A stretch of DNA of 52,954 nt, from contig JALSKA010000188.1 in NCBI GenBank assembly GCA_026989095.1, positions 1 to 52,954 of the forward strand, written 5' to 3'. This document shows, piece by piece, positions 18,041-25,989 of this stretch. Below the pieces are notes generated by a model. That model did not search any database. It was not told the origin of the DNA and saw only the letters and a list, made by a program, of their open reading frames with translations. Made by a program: the position numbers and the translations under genes. The DNA is from Ardenticatenaceae bacterium (lineage in GTDB: Bacteria > Chloroflexota > Anaerolineae > Ardenticatenales > Ardenticatenaceae). Numbering within the stretch: position 1 is the first letter of the stretch; each line of letters begins with the position of its first letter.

Positions 18041-18992
18041 GGAGCAGCTCCTGGGTGGTCACCTCGATCATCTCGCGGATGTAGTCGGGGTGTTCGAGGC
18101 CGTTGACCACGCTGTAGTGGCCGTCCCGGCACGTGACCGGGTAGGAGAAGATAATGCCCTCAGGCACGCCGTACTCGCCCAGCTCCGAGGGCACGGCCAT
18201 CGAAACCCAATCGCCCTCGGGCGTGCCCAAGGCCAACGAGCGCACGTGGTCAACGATGGCGTTGGCGGCCGAGGCGGCCGAGGAGTGGCCGCGCATTTCG
18301 ATGACCGCCTTGCCGCGCTGCTGCACAGTGGGGATGAAGGTCTCCCGAACCCAGGCGTCATCACCGATCACTTGGGGGGCCGGCTCCCCCTTGATCAGCG
18401 CGTGGTTCAAGTCGGGCACTTGGGTGGCCGAGTGGTTCCCCCAGATGGCGATGCGCTTCACGTCCGTCACGTGGACGCCGGCCTTCTTGGCCACTTGGTT
18501 CACGGCGCGGTTGTGGTCCAAGCGGGTCATGGCGGCGAAGCGCTCCTTGGGGATGTCAGGGGCGTTGCTCATGGCGATAAGGCAGTTGGTGTTGGCCGGG
18601 TTGCCCACCACCAACACGCGCACGTCGGGGGCCGCGTTCTCGTTGAGGGCTCGCCCCTGGCCCACGAAGATGGGGCCGTTGTCGCGGATCAGATCGCTCC
18701 GCTCCTGCCCCTTGCCGCGCGGCTTGGCGCCCACCAGCAGCGCCCAGTTGGCGTCCCGGAAGGCCACGGCGGGGTCGTCGGTGAGCACCATGTCGTACAG
18801 CAGGGGGAAGGCGCAGTCCTCCAGCTCCATAGCAACCCCCTTCAGGGCCTGCATGGCCGGGGGAATCTCGAGCATCTGGAGGATGATGGGCTGATCGGGG
18901 CCGAAGGCATCGCCGGCGGCCAGCCGGAAGAGGAGGCTGTAGCCGATCTGGCCTGCCGCTCCGGTCACGGTCACGCGAATGGGGGATTTCAT
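17997..18992 (-). CDS. mdh: Malate dehydrogenase (NAD-dependent)
   Basis: This 331-residue enzyme interconverts malate and oxaloacetate in the TCA cycle. The N-terminal nucleotide site is [14 protein letters not shown], the substrate Arg region is in [14 protein letters not shown], and the catalytic His is in [12 protein letters not shown]. The sequence style ([24 protein letters not shown]) is that of the cytosolic/plant-type branch also found in Thermus. The ATG at 18992 follows GGGAGGTG. It has its own promoter. Confidence 0.96.
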   Translation of the reverse strand: MKSPIRVTVTGAAGQIGYSLLFRLAAGDAFGPDQPIILQMLEIPPAMQALKGVAMELEDCAFPLLYDMVLTDDPAVAFRDANWALLVGAKPRGKGQERSDLIRDNGPIFVGQGRALNENAAPDVRVLVVGNPANTNCLIAMSNAPDIPKERFAAMTRLDHNRAVNQVAKKAGVHVTDVKRIAIWGNHSATQVPDLNHALIKGEPAPQVIGDDAWVRETFIPTVQQRGKAVIEMRGHSSAASAANAIVDHVRSLALGTPEGDWVSMAVPSELGEYGVPEGIIFSYPVTCRDGHYSVVNGLEHPDYIREMIEVTTQELLRERAVVEDLLGSRP

Positions 18993-19071
18993 GGGAGCAC
19001 CTCCCTCTCGTTGAAGTCTTCTCTTCGGTTGGAACGGCACGCACTGCGGAACGCCGTCGTCCGCCGGGCCT

Positions 19072-19100
19072 ATCATACTCCCAGACGGTCATCTTGACAA
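19072..19100 (-). promoter_or_regulatory. Promoter of mdh
   Basis: On the minus strand, TTGTCA (19095-19100), a 17-bp spacer and TATGAT (19072-19077). The -35 is shared with the T-tract of the moeA terminator just upstream. Confidence 0.7.
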
Positions 19101-19139
19101 AAGAGGGGGGCGACCGGGCGAGTGGCCCCCGGTCGCCCC
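19096..19139 (-). terminator. Intrinsic terminator of the modE-moeA operon
   Basis: GGGGCGACCGGG (19107-19118) and CCCGGTCGCCCC (19128-19139) form a perfect 12-bp stem with a 9-base loop. On the minus strand it is followed by CTCTTTTG. The T-tract runs into the mdh -35 box. Confidence 0.85.
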
Positions 19140-19179
19140 GCTGTGGCAACGCCGGGATTTCAACGGCGCCGATGCGGGC

Positions 19180-20409
19180 TCAGGTGCGGACGGCCCCCAC
19201 CAAGAGCGCCTCCACCACGTCGCCGGCGCGGAAGTGATCGCGCCCCTCGGGCAGTTCGAGGAGCGCGTTGGCGCCCACCATGGAGAGGAGGCGACCGCTG
19301 CCCTGGAAGCCCGTGGTGGTGGCGTGGAACCGCCCGTCGTCCCGGTTGAAGCGCACGACAGCGCGCTGGTACTCGGTTCGCGCGGCCGTGTGGTGAACGT
19401 CGTGGTCCAACACGGCCGGCACGCGCGGCCTTTCAACCCGTTCGGCCGGCCAGCCGGCCATGAGGAGGAGGGCCGGGCGGGCGAAGACCTCGAAGGCCAC
19501 GAGGGAGGAGACGGGGAAGCCGGGCATGGCGAAGACGTGCTTGCCGAGCGCGGTGGCGAAGGTGACCGGCTTGCCCGGCTTCACCGAGACGCGGCCGAAG
19601 TGAACCGTGCCCAAGCGCTCCAGGAGGGGCTTGACGAGGTCCAACTCGCCCATCGAGACGCCGCCGCTGGTGACGATCACGTCGTACTTCTCCAGCCCTT
19701 CCCGCACGAAGGCCTCGAGGGCCTCGAGCGTGTCGGGGGCCAGCCCCATGTCGAACGCTTCGGCGCCGGCGTTGCGCACGGCCGCCATGAGGCTGAACCG
19801 GTTGGCGTCCCGAATTTGGCCGGGGCCGGGCTGCTCATCGGGCTGCACCAGCTCGTTGCCGGTGCTCATGACGCCCACGCGCGGCCGGCGGTAGACGCGC
19901 ACGGCTGTGGCGCCCACCGTGGCCAACAGGCCGATCTCGGCAGGCCCCAACACGGTGCCGGCGGCCACCACCCGCTGCCCCTGCGCGATGTCCTGGCCGG
20001 GGGGACGGATGTCGGCGCCCGGCTCGACGCGCCGGCGGAAGCGCACGAAGCCGTCGCGCACCTCGCTGAACTCGACCATGATGACGGCGTCGGCGCCGGG
20101 AGGAATGGGCGCCCCGGTGGTCACCCGCACGGCCGTGCCCGGCTCCACCCGCAGGTCGGCCTGGTAGCCGGCAAACTGCTCGCCCACGATGCGCCGCCAC
20201 TCGGTGGTGTCGTCCGCCACCACGGCGAACCCGTCCTTGGCACTGGCGGGGAAGGGGGGCATGGGCTCAGCGGCGCGCACGTCTTCGGCCAGGACCAACC
20301 CTTGGGCCCGGTCGAAGGGCACTTCGACCACCTCGAGGGGGCGCACCTGGTCCCGGACAATGCGCTTGGCCTCTTCTACCGAAAGCAACGGCCACTTGGA
20401 CTCGACCAT
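19180..20409 (-). CDS. moeA: Molybdopterin molybdenumtransferase MoeA
   Basis: This 409-residue protein inserts molybdate into adenylylated molybdopterin in molybdenum-cofactor synthesis. It shows the MoeA N-terminal region (LSVEEAKRIV), PPFPASAKDGFAVVADD, VTTGAPIPPGADAVIMVE, and the catalytic-domain motifs VGVMSTGNELV, TSGGVSMGELDLVKPLL and AMPGFPVSSLVAFEVF. The ATG follows GGTGAGGAGGA. It is the last gene of an operon with a phosphoesterase and a ModE-like regulator, so it is probably controlled by molybdate. Confidence 0.95.
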   Translation of the reverse strand: MVESKWPLLSVEEAKRIVRDQVRPLEVVEVPFDRAQGLVLAEDVRAAEPMPPFPASAKDGFAVVADDTTEWRRIVGEQFAGYQADLRVEPGTAVRVTTGAPIPPGADAVIMVEFSEVRDGFVRFRRRVEPGADIRPPGQDIAQGQRVVAAGTVLGPAEIGLLATVGATAVRVYRRPRVGVMSTGNELVQPDEQPGPGQIRDANRFSLMAAVRNAGAEAFDMGLAPDTLEALEAFVREGLEKYDVIVTSGGVSMGELDLVKPLLERLGTVHFGRVSVKPGKPVTFATALGKHVFAMPGFPVSSLVAFEVFARPALLLMAGWPAERVERPRVPAVLDHDVHHTAARTEYQRAVVRFNRDDGRFHATTTGFQGSGRLLSMVGANALLELPEGRDHFRAGDVVEALLVGAVRT

Positions 20410-20420
20410 GTTCTTCCTCC

Positions 20421-21266
20421 TCACCCGATCGTGGCGGGCCTGACGGCCAGCCCCTGTTGGCGCAGGAACCGACGCCAGCTCCTCGGCCCGAGGGACACCT
20501 GCCGCTCGCGGGCCCATCGCTCGTAGTGGTAGAGCAAGCTGCGCGCGTGGACGAATTCGCCGTAGAAGATGTGAGCCATCAGGCCGCTGGCCAAGTACCC
20601 GCTCCGCTCGAAGGCCCGGCACACGGGGCGGCGGTCGTAGGCCAGCCGGCGGAACTCCACGTCCCACGTGCCGTCCTCGCGCGCGGTGAAAATCGTGTAC
20701 TGGGCGCGGGGGTCGCGGTTGAAGGGCACGCCCACCGCGCCGGGGTTGATCACCCTGTGCCCGTTCACCGTCCTGTCCAGGGGGACGTGGGTGTGGGCGC
20801 AGACGATCAGCGGCTCCTCGACGCCCGCGAGAATGTGCTCGATCTCCCCGTCGCTCAGGAAGGGGTGTAGCCCCTCCCGGTTGTGGCGCGGGCTGCCGTG
20901 GACCACCAGGATGGGGTGAGTGCCGGGCTCGTGGAGGCGCACCCTGTCCGGCAGAGCGGCCAGATACCCGGCCCACGCTTCGACCTGGCGGGCCACCCAG
21001 GCGAGGGGGCGCCACATGGGGTCCTCGTACCACTCGGGGGGCACCTGGCCGTAAACCCAGTCGGCCACGAGTTGGTCGTGATTGCCCTGGATGACCTCCC
21101 ACCCGGCCTCCGTCACCATCTCCACCACGTCCGCATTGGCCGGCCCGCGGTTCACCAGGTCGCCGGCCACGACGACGCGCTCGACGCCCTGGCGGACGAT
21201 GTCCGCCATGACGGCCTCGAGGGCCTCTCGGTTCCCGTGAATGTCGGCCAGGATCGCGATTCTCAT
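20421..21266 (-). CDS. Metallophosphoesterase (YfcE/calcineurin-like)
   Basis: This 281-residue protein has the full set of metal-binding motifs: ADIHGN at the N-terminus, GDLVNRGP, GNHD, VHGSPRHN and CAHTHVP. The family hydrolyses phosphodiesters or phosphomonoesters with two metal ions; the substrate cannot be read from sequence. The C-terminal 70 residues extend beyond the core fold and are Arg-rich. It starts 57 bases after the modE-like stop and ends 12 bases before moeA. No obvious ribosome site is seen before the ATG. Confidence 0.88.
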   Translation of the reverse strand: MRIAILADIHGNREALEAVMADIVRQGVERVVVAGDLVNRGPANADVVEMVTEAGWEVIQGNHDQLVADWVYGQVPPEWYEDPMWRPLAWVARQVEAWAGYLAALPDRVRLHEPGTHPILVVHGSPRHNREGLHPFLSDGEIEHILAGVEEPLIVCAHTHVPLDRTVNGHRVINPGAVGVPFNRDPRAQYTIFTAREDGTWDVEFRRLAYDRRPVCRAFERSGYLASGLMAHIFYGEFVHARSLLYHYERWARERQVSLGPRSWRRFLRQQGLAVRPATIG

Positions 21267-21323
21267 CGTGCAGACGTGGCGTAGGCTGCCCCATGCCCTG
21301 CGGAGCCCTGTGTGGCCGCGCGC

Positions 21324-21698
21324 TCAGGTGGAATCTCGGGGCGGGGAGGAGCCCGGCGTCAGGGGACTGGCCGCAAAGATGCGGTTGAAGCGCTCCTCGA
21401 GCATTTGGGGCAGGCCGTCCACGAGCTCGCGGAACTGGAGCACAAGCTGCTCGCCCTCGGGGGTCAGGCGCGTGCCGCCACCACCGGCCCCGCCCACTTG
21501 GCTCTCCACGAGGGGGAACCCCAAACGCTCCTCCATCTCGTGAATTTTGGCCCACGCGGTGCGAAACTGAATGCCCATCTGTTTGGCCGCCGCGTTAATG
21601 GAGCCCGTCCGCTGGACGGTTTCCAGAAGCCGCACCCGCCAGAGCGTGAGAATCACTTCGCCCTCATCTTCGATCCAGACGTTTAGCCGGGGTCGCAT
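21324..21698 (-). CDS. ModE-like winged-helix regulator (DNA-binding domain only)
   Basis: This 124-residue protein is a LysR/ModE-type winged helix: LLETVQRTGSINAAAKQMGI is the helix-turn-helix, then WAKIHEMEERLGFPLVE and the GGAGGGGTRLTPEG wing. The molybdate-binding MOP domains of full-length ModE are absent. Molybdate sensing would need another partner, or the protein may act differently. The link to moeA downstream supports a role in molybdenum metabolism. No modABC transporter is present here. Confidence 0.85.
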   Translation of the reverse strand: MRPRLNVWIEDEGEVILTLWRVRLLETVQRTGSINAAAKQMGIQFRTAWAKIHEMEERLGFPLVESQVGGAGGGGTRLTPEGEQLVLQFRELVDGLPQMLEERFNRIFAASPLTPGSSPPRDST

Positions 21699-21749
21699 GG
21701 CTCTCCTTTCCGCGCGGACACACAGCCCGGGAGTGGCTCACCTGCCGGG

Positions 21750-21778
21750 ATTATAGGCGCTCCGGCACAAGATGTCAA
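21750..21778 (-). promoter_or_regulatory. Perfect-consensus promoter of the modE-moeA operon
   Basis: On the minus strand, TTGACA (21773-21778), 17 bp, TATAAT (21750-21755): both boxes match consensus exactly. It lies about 50 bp from the modE start and back-to-back with the candidate promoter of the plus-strand folate genes. Confidence 0.85.
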
Positions 21779-21785
21779 CGGGAAC

Positions 21786-21814
21786 TTGCCCCTTTCGGGG
21801 AACCGTGATAGGCT
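21786..21814 (+). promoter_or_regulatory. Candidate promoter of the folate one-carbon cluster
   Basis: TTGCCC (21786-21791), 17 bp, TAGGCT (21809-21814) preceded by TGA, giving an extended -10. It diverges from the modE promoter with only 7 bp between the -35 boxes. Confidence 0.5.
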
Positions 21815-21914
21815 ACCACGGAGTTTATCCTCCACTTCTCCACGGACACGCCGCGGCACGTGGACGTGTCCGCTGTCGGACGAAAACCTTCACCGCTTAC
21901 AGGGGGAACAGGAG

Positions 21915-22550
21915 ATGGACTCCGTGCGCACACAACCTGTTGGCACGTTCCTCGACGAGCTGGCCGGTTCCAGCTCGACGCCCGGGGGCGGGGCGGCCTC
22001 GGGGCTAGCAGGAGCCATGGGCGCGGCCCTGGTGGCCATGGTGGCCAACCTCACAGTGGGGCGCAAGAAGTACGCCGGCGTGGAGGAGGAGATGCGCCGC
22101 CTCCTCACCGAGGCCGAGGCGGCCCGCGCCGAGCTCACTAAGCTGGCGGACTTGGACGCCGAGGTCTTCAACCGGGTCATGGAGGCGTACCGGATGCCCA
22201 AGGGCACCGAGGCGGAGCGGGCCGAGCGGGCTCAAGCCATTCAAGCCGCCCTCAAGGATGCCACCCAGGTTCCCCTCCGCGTGGCCGAACAGGCCGTGCG
22301 GGTGTTGGCCCTGGCCCAACAGGCGGCCGAGAAGGGCAACGTCAACGTGATCAGCGACGCCGGCGCCGGCGCCGTGTTGGCCGACGCGGCCCTCGAGACG
22401 GCCGCCCTCAACGTGGCCATTAACCTGGCCCTCATCGAAGACGAGACGTTCGTCCGGGAGGCCCGCCGCCGGCTGGAGGCCTGCCGGGCCGAGCGGGACC
22501 GGCTCAAGGGGCCCACGCTGGAGGCCGTCCACGCTCGCCTCGGCGGCTGA
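21915..22550 (+). CDS. Cyclodeaminase/cyclohydrolase family protein (FchA/FTCD-C)
   Basis: This 211-residue all-helical protein has the family hallmark LAGSSSTPGGGAASGLAGAMGAALVAMVANLT near its start (split here into its Gly-rich halves), then KYAGVEEEM and a C-terminal region with INLALIEDETF. Members are formimino-THF cyclodeaminases or methenyl-THF cyclohydrolases (FchA). Next to folD and near fhs, cyclohydrolase is the better guess. The ribosome site AGGAG abuts the ATG at 21915; a GTG at 21924 has better spacing and may be the true start. Confidence 0.85.
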   Translation: MDSVRTQPVGTFLDELAGSSSTPGGGAASGLAGAMGAALVAMVANLTVGRKKYAGVEEEMRRLLTEAEAARAELTKLADLDAEVFNRVMEAYRMPKGTEAERAERAQAIQAALKDATQVPLRVAEQAVRVLALAQQAAEKGNVNVISDAGAGAVLADAALETAALNVAINLALIEDETFVREARRRLEACRAERDRLKGPTLEAVHARLGG

Positions 22551-22704
22551 CCCTCGCCCTCCAGCCCCCTTCTCCGCGGGGCACGGCCGCCGGCCGGAGG
22601 AGCGGGCACGGCTCCGCCGGGAAGCACACGAGCACGCCGCGTTTCCGCGAAAGCCCCCAAGATGGCGGGCCACGGCGAAGAACAACGACCACAGGAGGCT
22701 TTCG

Positions 22705-23577
22705 ATGGCAACACTCCTCGACGGCCGTTCCCTCGCCCGAACCTTGCGAGAGCAGCTCCAGGCCGAGGCCGAAGCGTGGTCGCGCCTCTCGGGACAGGTG
22801 CCCACCATCGCCCTGCTCCGCGCAGGCGCCGACGAGGCCTTGCTGAGCCACGCCAGGAGCGTGCGCCGCACCTTCGAGCGGGCCGGCTTCGGCTTTCAGG
22901 AGATCGAGCTGCCGGCCGACAGCGACACCGAGGCCGTGATCGCAGAAGTGTGCCGGCTCAACGGCGAGCGGAGCGTCCACGGCATCCTCATCCAAGAGCC
23001 ATTGCCGGCTCACGTAGACCAAAACGCCGTGGTCGAGGCCCTGAACCCCCTGAAGGACGTGGACGGCGTTCATCCCCTCAACGCCGGCCGGCTTCTCCAG
23101 CAACGGGGGCGCTATCACGTGAGCTCCACGCCCTTGGGGGGCATTACGTTGTTGGAGCACTACGGGATCTCCTTCCAGGGTGCCCTGGCCGTCGTGGTGG
23201 GGCGCAGCAACATCGTGGGCAAGCCCCTGGCGCTCCTGCTGCTCCACCGCCACGCCACCGTGGTGGTCTGTCACTCTCGCACCAAGGAGCTGGCCGAGCT
23301 CACCCGCCAGGCGGACATCCTCTGCGTGGCCGTGGGCCGGGCCGGCCTCATCACGGGCGAGATGGTCAAGCCGGGCGCCACTGTCGTGGACTTCGGCATC
23401 AACTTCGTGGACGGCCGCCTGGTGGGCGACGTGGACTTCGACTCCGCCGCCGAACGGGCGGGGGCGATCACGCCGGTGCCCGGGGGCACCGGCCCCGTGA
23501 CGGCCGCCATGCTGCTCCACAACACCCTGCAAGCGGCCCGGTGGCTCGGCGAGCGAGGAGAGGACAACGCCGCGTAG
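22705..23577 (+). CDS. folD: FolD, methylene-THF dehydrogenase with degenerate cyclohydrolase site
   Basis: This 290-residue protein has the FolD fold: HGILIQEPLP, LKDVDGVHPLNAGRL, TPLGGITLLEHY, the NADP-binding VVGRSNIVGKPLA with CHSRT, and the C-terminal PVPGGTGPVTAAML. Canonical FolD has a catalytic Tyr and Lys (Y50/K54 in E. coli) in the first helix. Aligning DEALLSHARSVRRTFERAG with the usual pattern puts His49 and Val53 there. Lys is needed for cyclohydrolase activity, so this enzyme is probably dehydrogenase only. The upstream cyclodeaminase-family protein could supply the missing step. An AGGAGG site precedes the ATG. Confidence 0.93.
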   Translation: MATLLDGRSLARTLREQLQAEAEAWSRLSGQVPTIALLRAGADEALLSHARSVRRTFERAGFGFQEIELPADSDTEAVIAEVCRLNGERSVHGILIQEPLPAHVDQNAVVEALNPLKDVDGVHPLNAGRLLQQRGRYHVSSTPLGGITLLEHYGISFQGALAVVVGRSNIVGKPLALLLLHRHATVVVCHSRTKELAELTRQADILCVAVGRAGLITGEMVKPGATVVDFGINFVDGRLVGDVDFDSAAERAGAITPVPGGTGPVTAAMLLHNTLQAARWLGERGEDNAA

Positions 23578-23612
23578 GCGCCGGACATTGCCTCAAGGCA
23601 GGACGGGAAACC

Positions 23613-23969
23613 GTGGAGTTCACCCTTTTCGGGCGCACCGTGGGCATCCTGAACAACTGGTACTCGGTCCAGTTGGCCGCGGCCTACTACGTGTGGGTCA
23701 CTGTGGCCCTGGTGGGCGTCGTTCAAGCGGCCGCGGGCCACTTCCGCCGGCCCGAGTTGGCCTGGTTCCGCTCGCCGAGGGCGTGCGTCCTGTTCGGCCT
23801 GGCGCTCTGGGCGGGCGGGATGGCCACGTTCTACGTCACCCAATACCGCCTGCTCTTCGCGCCCGGGCCGGCGGCCGGGGAGGCGGCCATCCTCTTCGCC
23901 CTGGCCGCGCTGACCGCGGCGGCCGTGGTCCGCCTGGTAGCCCGGCTGGCGGCGCGGGCGTGGCAGTAG
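23613..23969 (+). CDS. Small membrane protein, unknown function
   Basis: This 118-residue protein is not recognised. It has three hydrophobic helices (about 18-40, 57-77 and 90-112) joined by short basic loops, and no obvious catalytic motif. The start is GTG at 23613, after GGACGGGA, 35 bases past folD. It ends 14 bases before the PAP2 gene. Codon use matches its neighbours. Context suggests membrane-lipid or envelope partnership with the PAP2 protein rather than folate chemistry. Confidence 0.65.
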   Translation: MEFTLFGRTVGILNNWYSVQLAAAYYVWVTVALVGVVQAAAGHFRRPELAWFRSPRACVLFGLALWAGGMATFYVTQYRLLFAPGPAAGEAAILFALAALTAAAVVRLVARLAARAWQ

Positions 23970-23983
23970 CGCGGAGGTGCGGC

Positions 23984-24544
23984 GTGGATTACGCGCTCTT
24001 TCGGCTGATCAACGGCCTCGCCGGCCGCCACCCCCTGGCCGACGAGCTCATGCGCCTGCTGGCCACGGATTACATGGTGCCCACCGCGGCCATGAGCCTG
24101 CTGGTGTGGCTCTGGTTCAGCGGGGAGCGCGCCCGCCAGCACCACGTGCTCCTGGCCTTGGTGGCGTTCGTGGCTGCCAACGTGGTGGTGAAGGCCATGA
24201 ACTTGGTCTACTTTCGCCCACGCCCGTTCACCGACTACGAGGTCACTCTGCTCTTCTATCACCCGAGCGACTCGTCGTTTCCGGCCAATTCGGCCGCTGC
24301 CCTCTGGAGCCTGGCCTGGGCCATCTGGCGCCTTGATCCCCGGCCAGGCCGGTGGCTGGTGGTGCTCGCGCTGCTGATGGGGCTCAGCCGTGTCTACGTG
24401 GGCGTCCACTACCCCCTGGACATCGTGGGCGGAGCGCTCATCGGCATTGGCTGCGCCCACTGGAGCGTGCGCCGCGCCGCGCCGCGCCTGGAGGGTCCCT
24501 TCGACCGGCTCATCCAGACCTTGCGCCGGCTGGCTCTGGCCTGA
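23984..24544 (+). CDS. PAP2-family membrane phosphatase-like protein
   Basis: This 186-residue multi-pass protein has PAP2 motif 1 (K70 and RPRP at 78-81) and motif 3 (S135-R-V-Y-V-G-V-H142-Y-P-L-D146). Members dephosphorylate lipid pyrophosphates such as undecaprenyl-PP or phosphatidate. Motif 2, normally PSGH after S-F, reads SFPANS, so the usual general-acid His is replaced by Ser103. Activity is therefore uncertain. The start is GTG at 23984 behind GCGGAGGTG. Confidence 0.8.
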   Translation: MDYALFRLINGLAGRHPLADELMRLLATDYMVPTAAMSLLVWLWFSGERARQHHVLLALVAFVAANVVVKAMNLVYFRPRPFTDYEVTLLFYHPSDSSFPANSAAALWSLAWAIWRLDPRPGRWLVVLALLMGLSRVYVGVHYPLDIVGGALIGIGCAHWSVRRAAPRLEGPFDRLIQTLRRLALA

Positions 24545-24579
24545 CGCAACGTGAATCCACCTGAAGCAAGGAGGCAAAC

Positions 24580-25947
24580 ATGATGTCCCATTCCGGCAAT
24601 GGTGCCGCCCTACCCCACAGGCGTCCCCTCGTGCGCACCCCGCTCCCCGGGCCCAAGGCCGCCGCGGTCGTCGAACGCGACGCCGAGCTCATCTCCCCCA
24701 GCTACACGCGCAGCTACCCCTTCGTGATGGCCCGAGGCGAGCGCGTCTGGGTGTGGGACGTGGACGACAACCTGTACCTCGACATGACGGCCGGCATTGC
24801 GGTCACGAGCACCGGCCACGCCCACCCTCGCGTGGTGGCCGCGGTGCAGGAGCAGGCAACGCGCTTCCTGCACATGTCCGGCACGGACTTCTACTACGAG
24901 CTCCAAATTCGCCTGGCCGAGCGGCTCAACGCCATTGCGCCCGGCGAGGCTCCCAAGCGGGTCTTCTACACCAACTCGGGCGCGGAGAGCGTGGAGGCGG
25001 CCTTGAAGCTGGCCCGCTACGTGACCGGCCGACCACGGGTGCTGGCCTTCATCGGTGCCTTCCACGGCCGGACGATGGGCGCCCTCTCCCTCACGGGGAG
25101 CAAGCCGATTCACCGCCGTGGCTTCGCCCCCCTGGTGCCCGAAGTGATCCACGTGCCCTATGCCTACTGTTACCGGTGTCCCGTGAACCTCTCGTACCCG
25201 GAGTGCAGAGTGGCCTGCCTCGACTGGATCGAGGAGCAGGTCTTCGCCCACCTGAGCGCCCCCGACGAGGTGGCCGCCATTGTGGTGGAGCCGATCCAAG
25301 GCGAGGGGGGCTACATCGTGCCCCCGCCCGACTTCCTCCCCAAGCTGCGCGCCCTGTGCGACCGCCACGGCATCCTGCTCATCGCCGACGAAATTCAGAC
25401 CGGAATTGGCCGCACGGGCCGCTGGTTCGCCGTGGAACACTGGAACGTGGTGCCGGACATCATCTGCGTGGCCAAGGGCATCGCCAACGGCCTGCCCCTG
25501 GGCGCCATCATCGCCCCCCGGGAGTTGATGCGCTGGCCAGCAGGCGCCCACGCCAACACGTTCGGGGGCAACCCGCTGGCCTGCGCCGCCGCCCTGGCCA
25601 CCTTGGACGTGATCGAGGAAGAGGGGCTGCTGGAGAACGCCCGCCGCCAGGGCCGGCGGCTGGTGGACGGCCTGCGCGCCCTGGCCGAGCGCCACGGGGT
25701 GATCGGCGACGTGCGGGGCGTGGGCCTCATGGTGGGCGCGGAGTTGGTGAGCGACCGCGCCTCACGCCGGCCGGCCCCCGAGCTCCGCGACCGGCTGGTC
25801 CACGCCTGCTTCCGCCGCGGCCTCCTGGTGTTGGGCGCCGGCACCAACGTGATCCGGTTCATGCCGGCCCTCAACGTGCGAGAGGAAGAAATCGACCTCG
25901 CCCTGGAGCTGCTGGACGACGCTCTGAGTGAGGTTGTGGGCTCGTAG
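24580..25947 (+). CDS. Class-III PLP aminotransferase (4-aminobutyrate aminotransferase or amino-acid racemase type)
   Basis: This 455-residue fold-type I PLP enzyme has TNSGAESVEAALKLAR, AFHGRTMGALSLTGS, DEIQTGIGRTGRWF, and the Schiff-base Lys near residue 299 in VAKGIANGLPLGA. The Cys-rich block Y-C-Y-R-C-P followed by ECRVACLDWIEE is a feature I associate with archaeal-type members of this family, which include GABA/ornithine transaminases and broad-specificity amino-acid racemases. Exact substrate is open. An AAGGAGG site precedes the ATG at 24580; a second ATG follows directly. Confidence 0.88.
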   Translation: MMSHSGNGAALPHRRPLVRTPLPGPKAAAVVERDAELISPSYTRSYPFVMARGERVWVWDVDDNLYLDMTAGIAVTSTGHAHPRVVAAVQEQATRFLHMSGTDFYYELQIRLAERLNAIAPGEAPKRVFYTNSGAESVEAALKLARYVTGRPRVLAFIGAFHGRTMGALSLTGSKPIHRRGFAPLVPEVIHVPYAYCYRCPVNLSYPECRVACLDWIEEQVFAHLSAPDEVAAIVVEPIQGEGGYIVPPPDFLPKLRALCDRHGILLIADEIQTGIGRTGRWFAVEHWNVVPDIICVAKGIANGLPLGAIIAPRELMRWPAGAHANTFGGNPLACAAALATLDVIEEEGLLENARRQGRRLVDGLRALAERHGVIGDVRGVGLMVGAELVSDRASRRPAPELRDRLVHACFRRGLLVLGAGTNVIRFMPALNVREEEIDLALELLDDALSEVVGS

Positions 25948-25989
25948 TGACAAGCACCACCGGAAAACGCCACGCCAAGGAGAACCACC

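Noticed and set aside
20410-21555. Upstream in-frame extension of moeA by about 380 codons
   Set aside because: The extension is Arg/Pro/Gly-rich and lies out of frame over the phosphoesterase and ModE genes; the ATG at 20409 has an excellent ribosome site.
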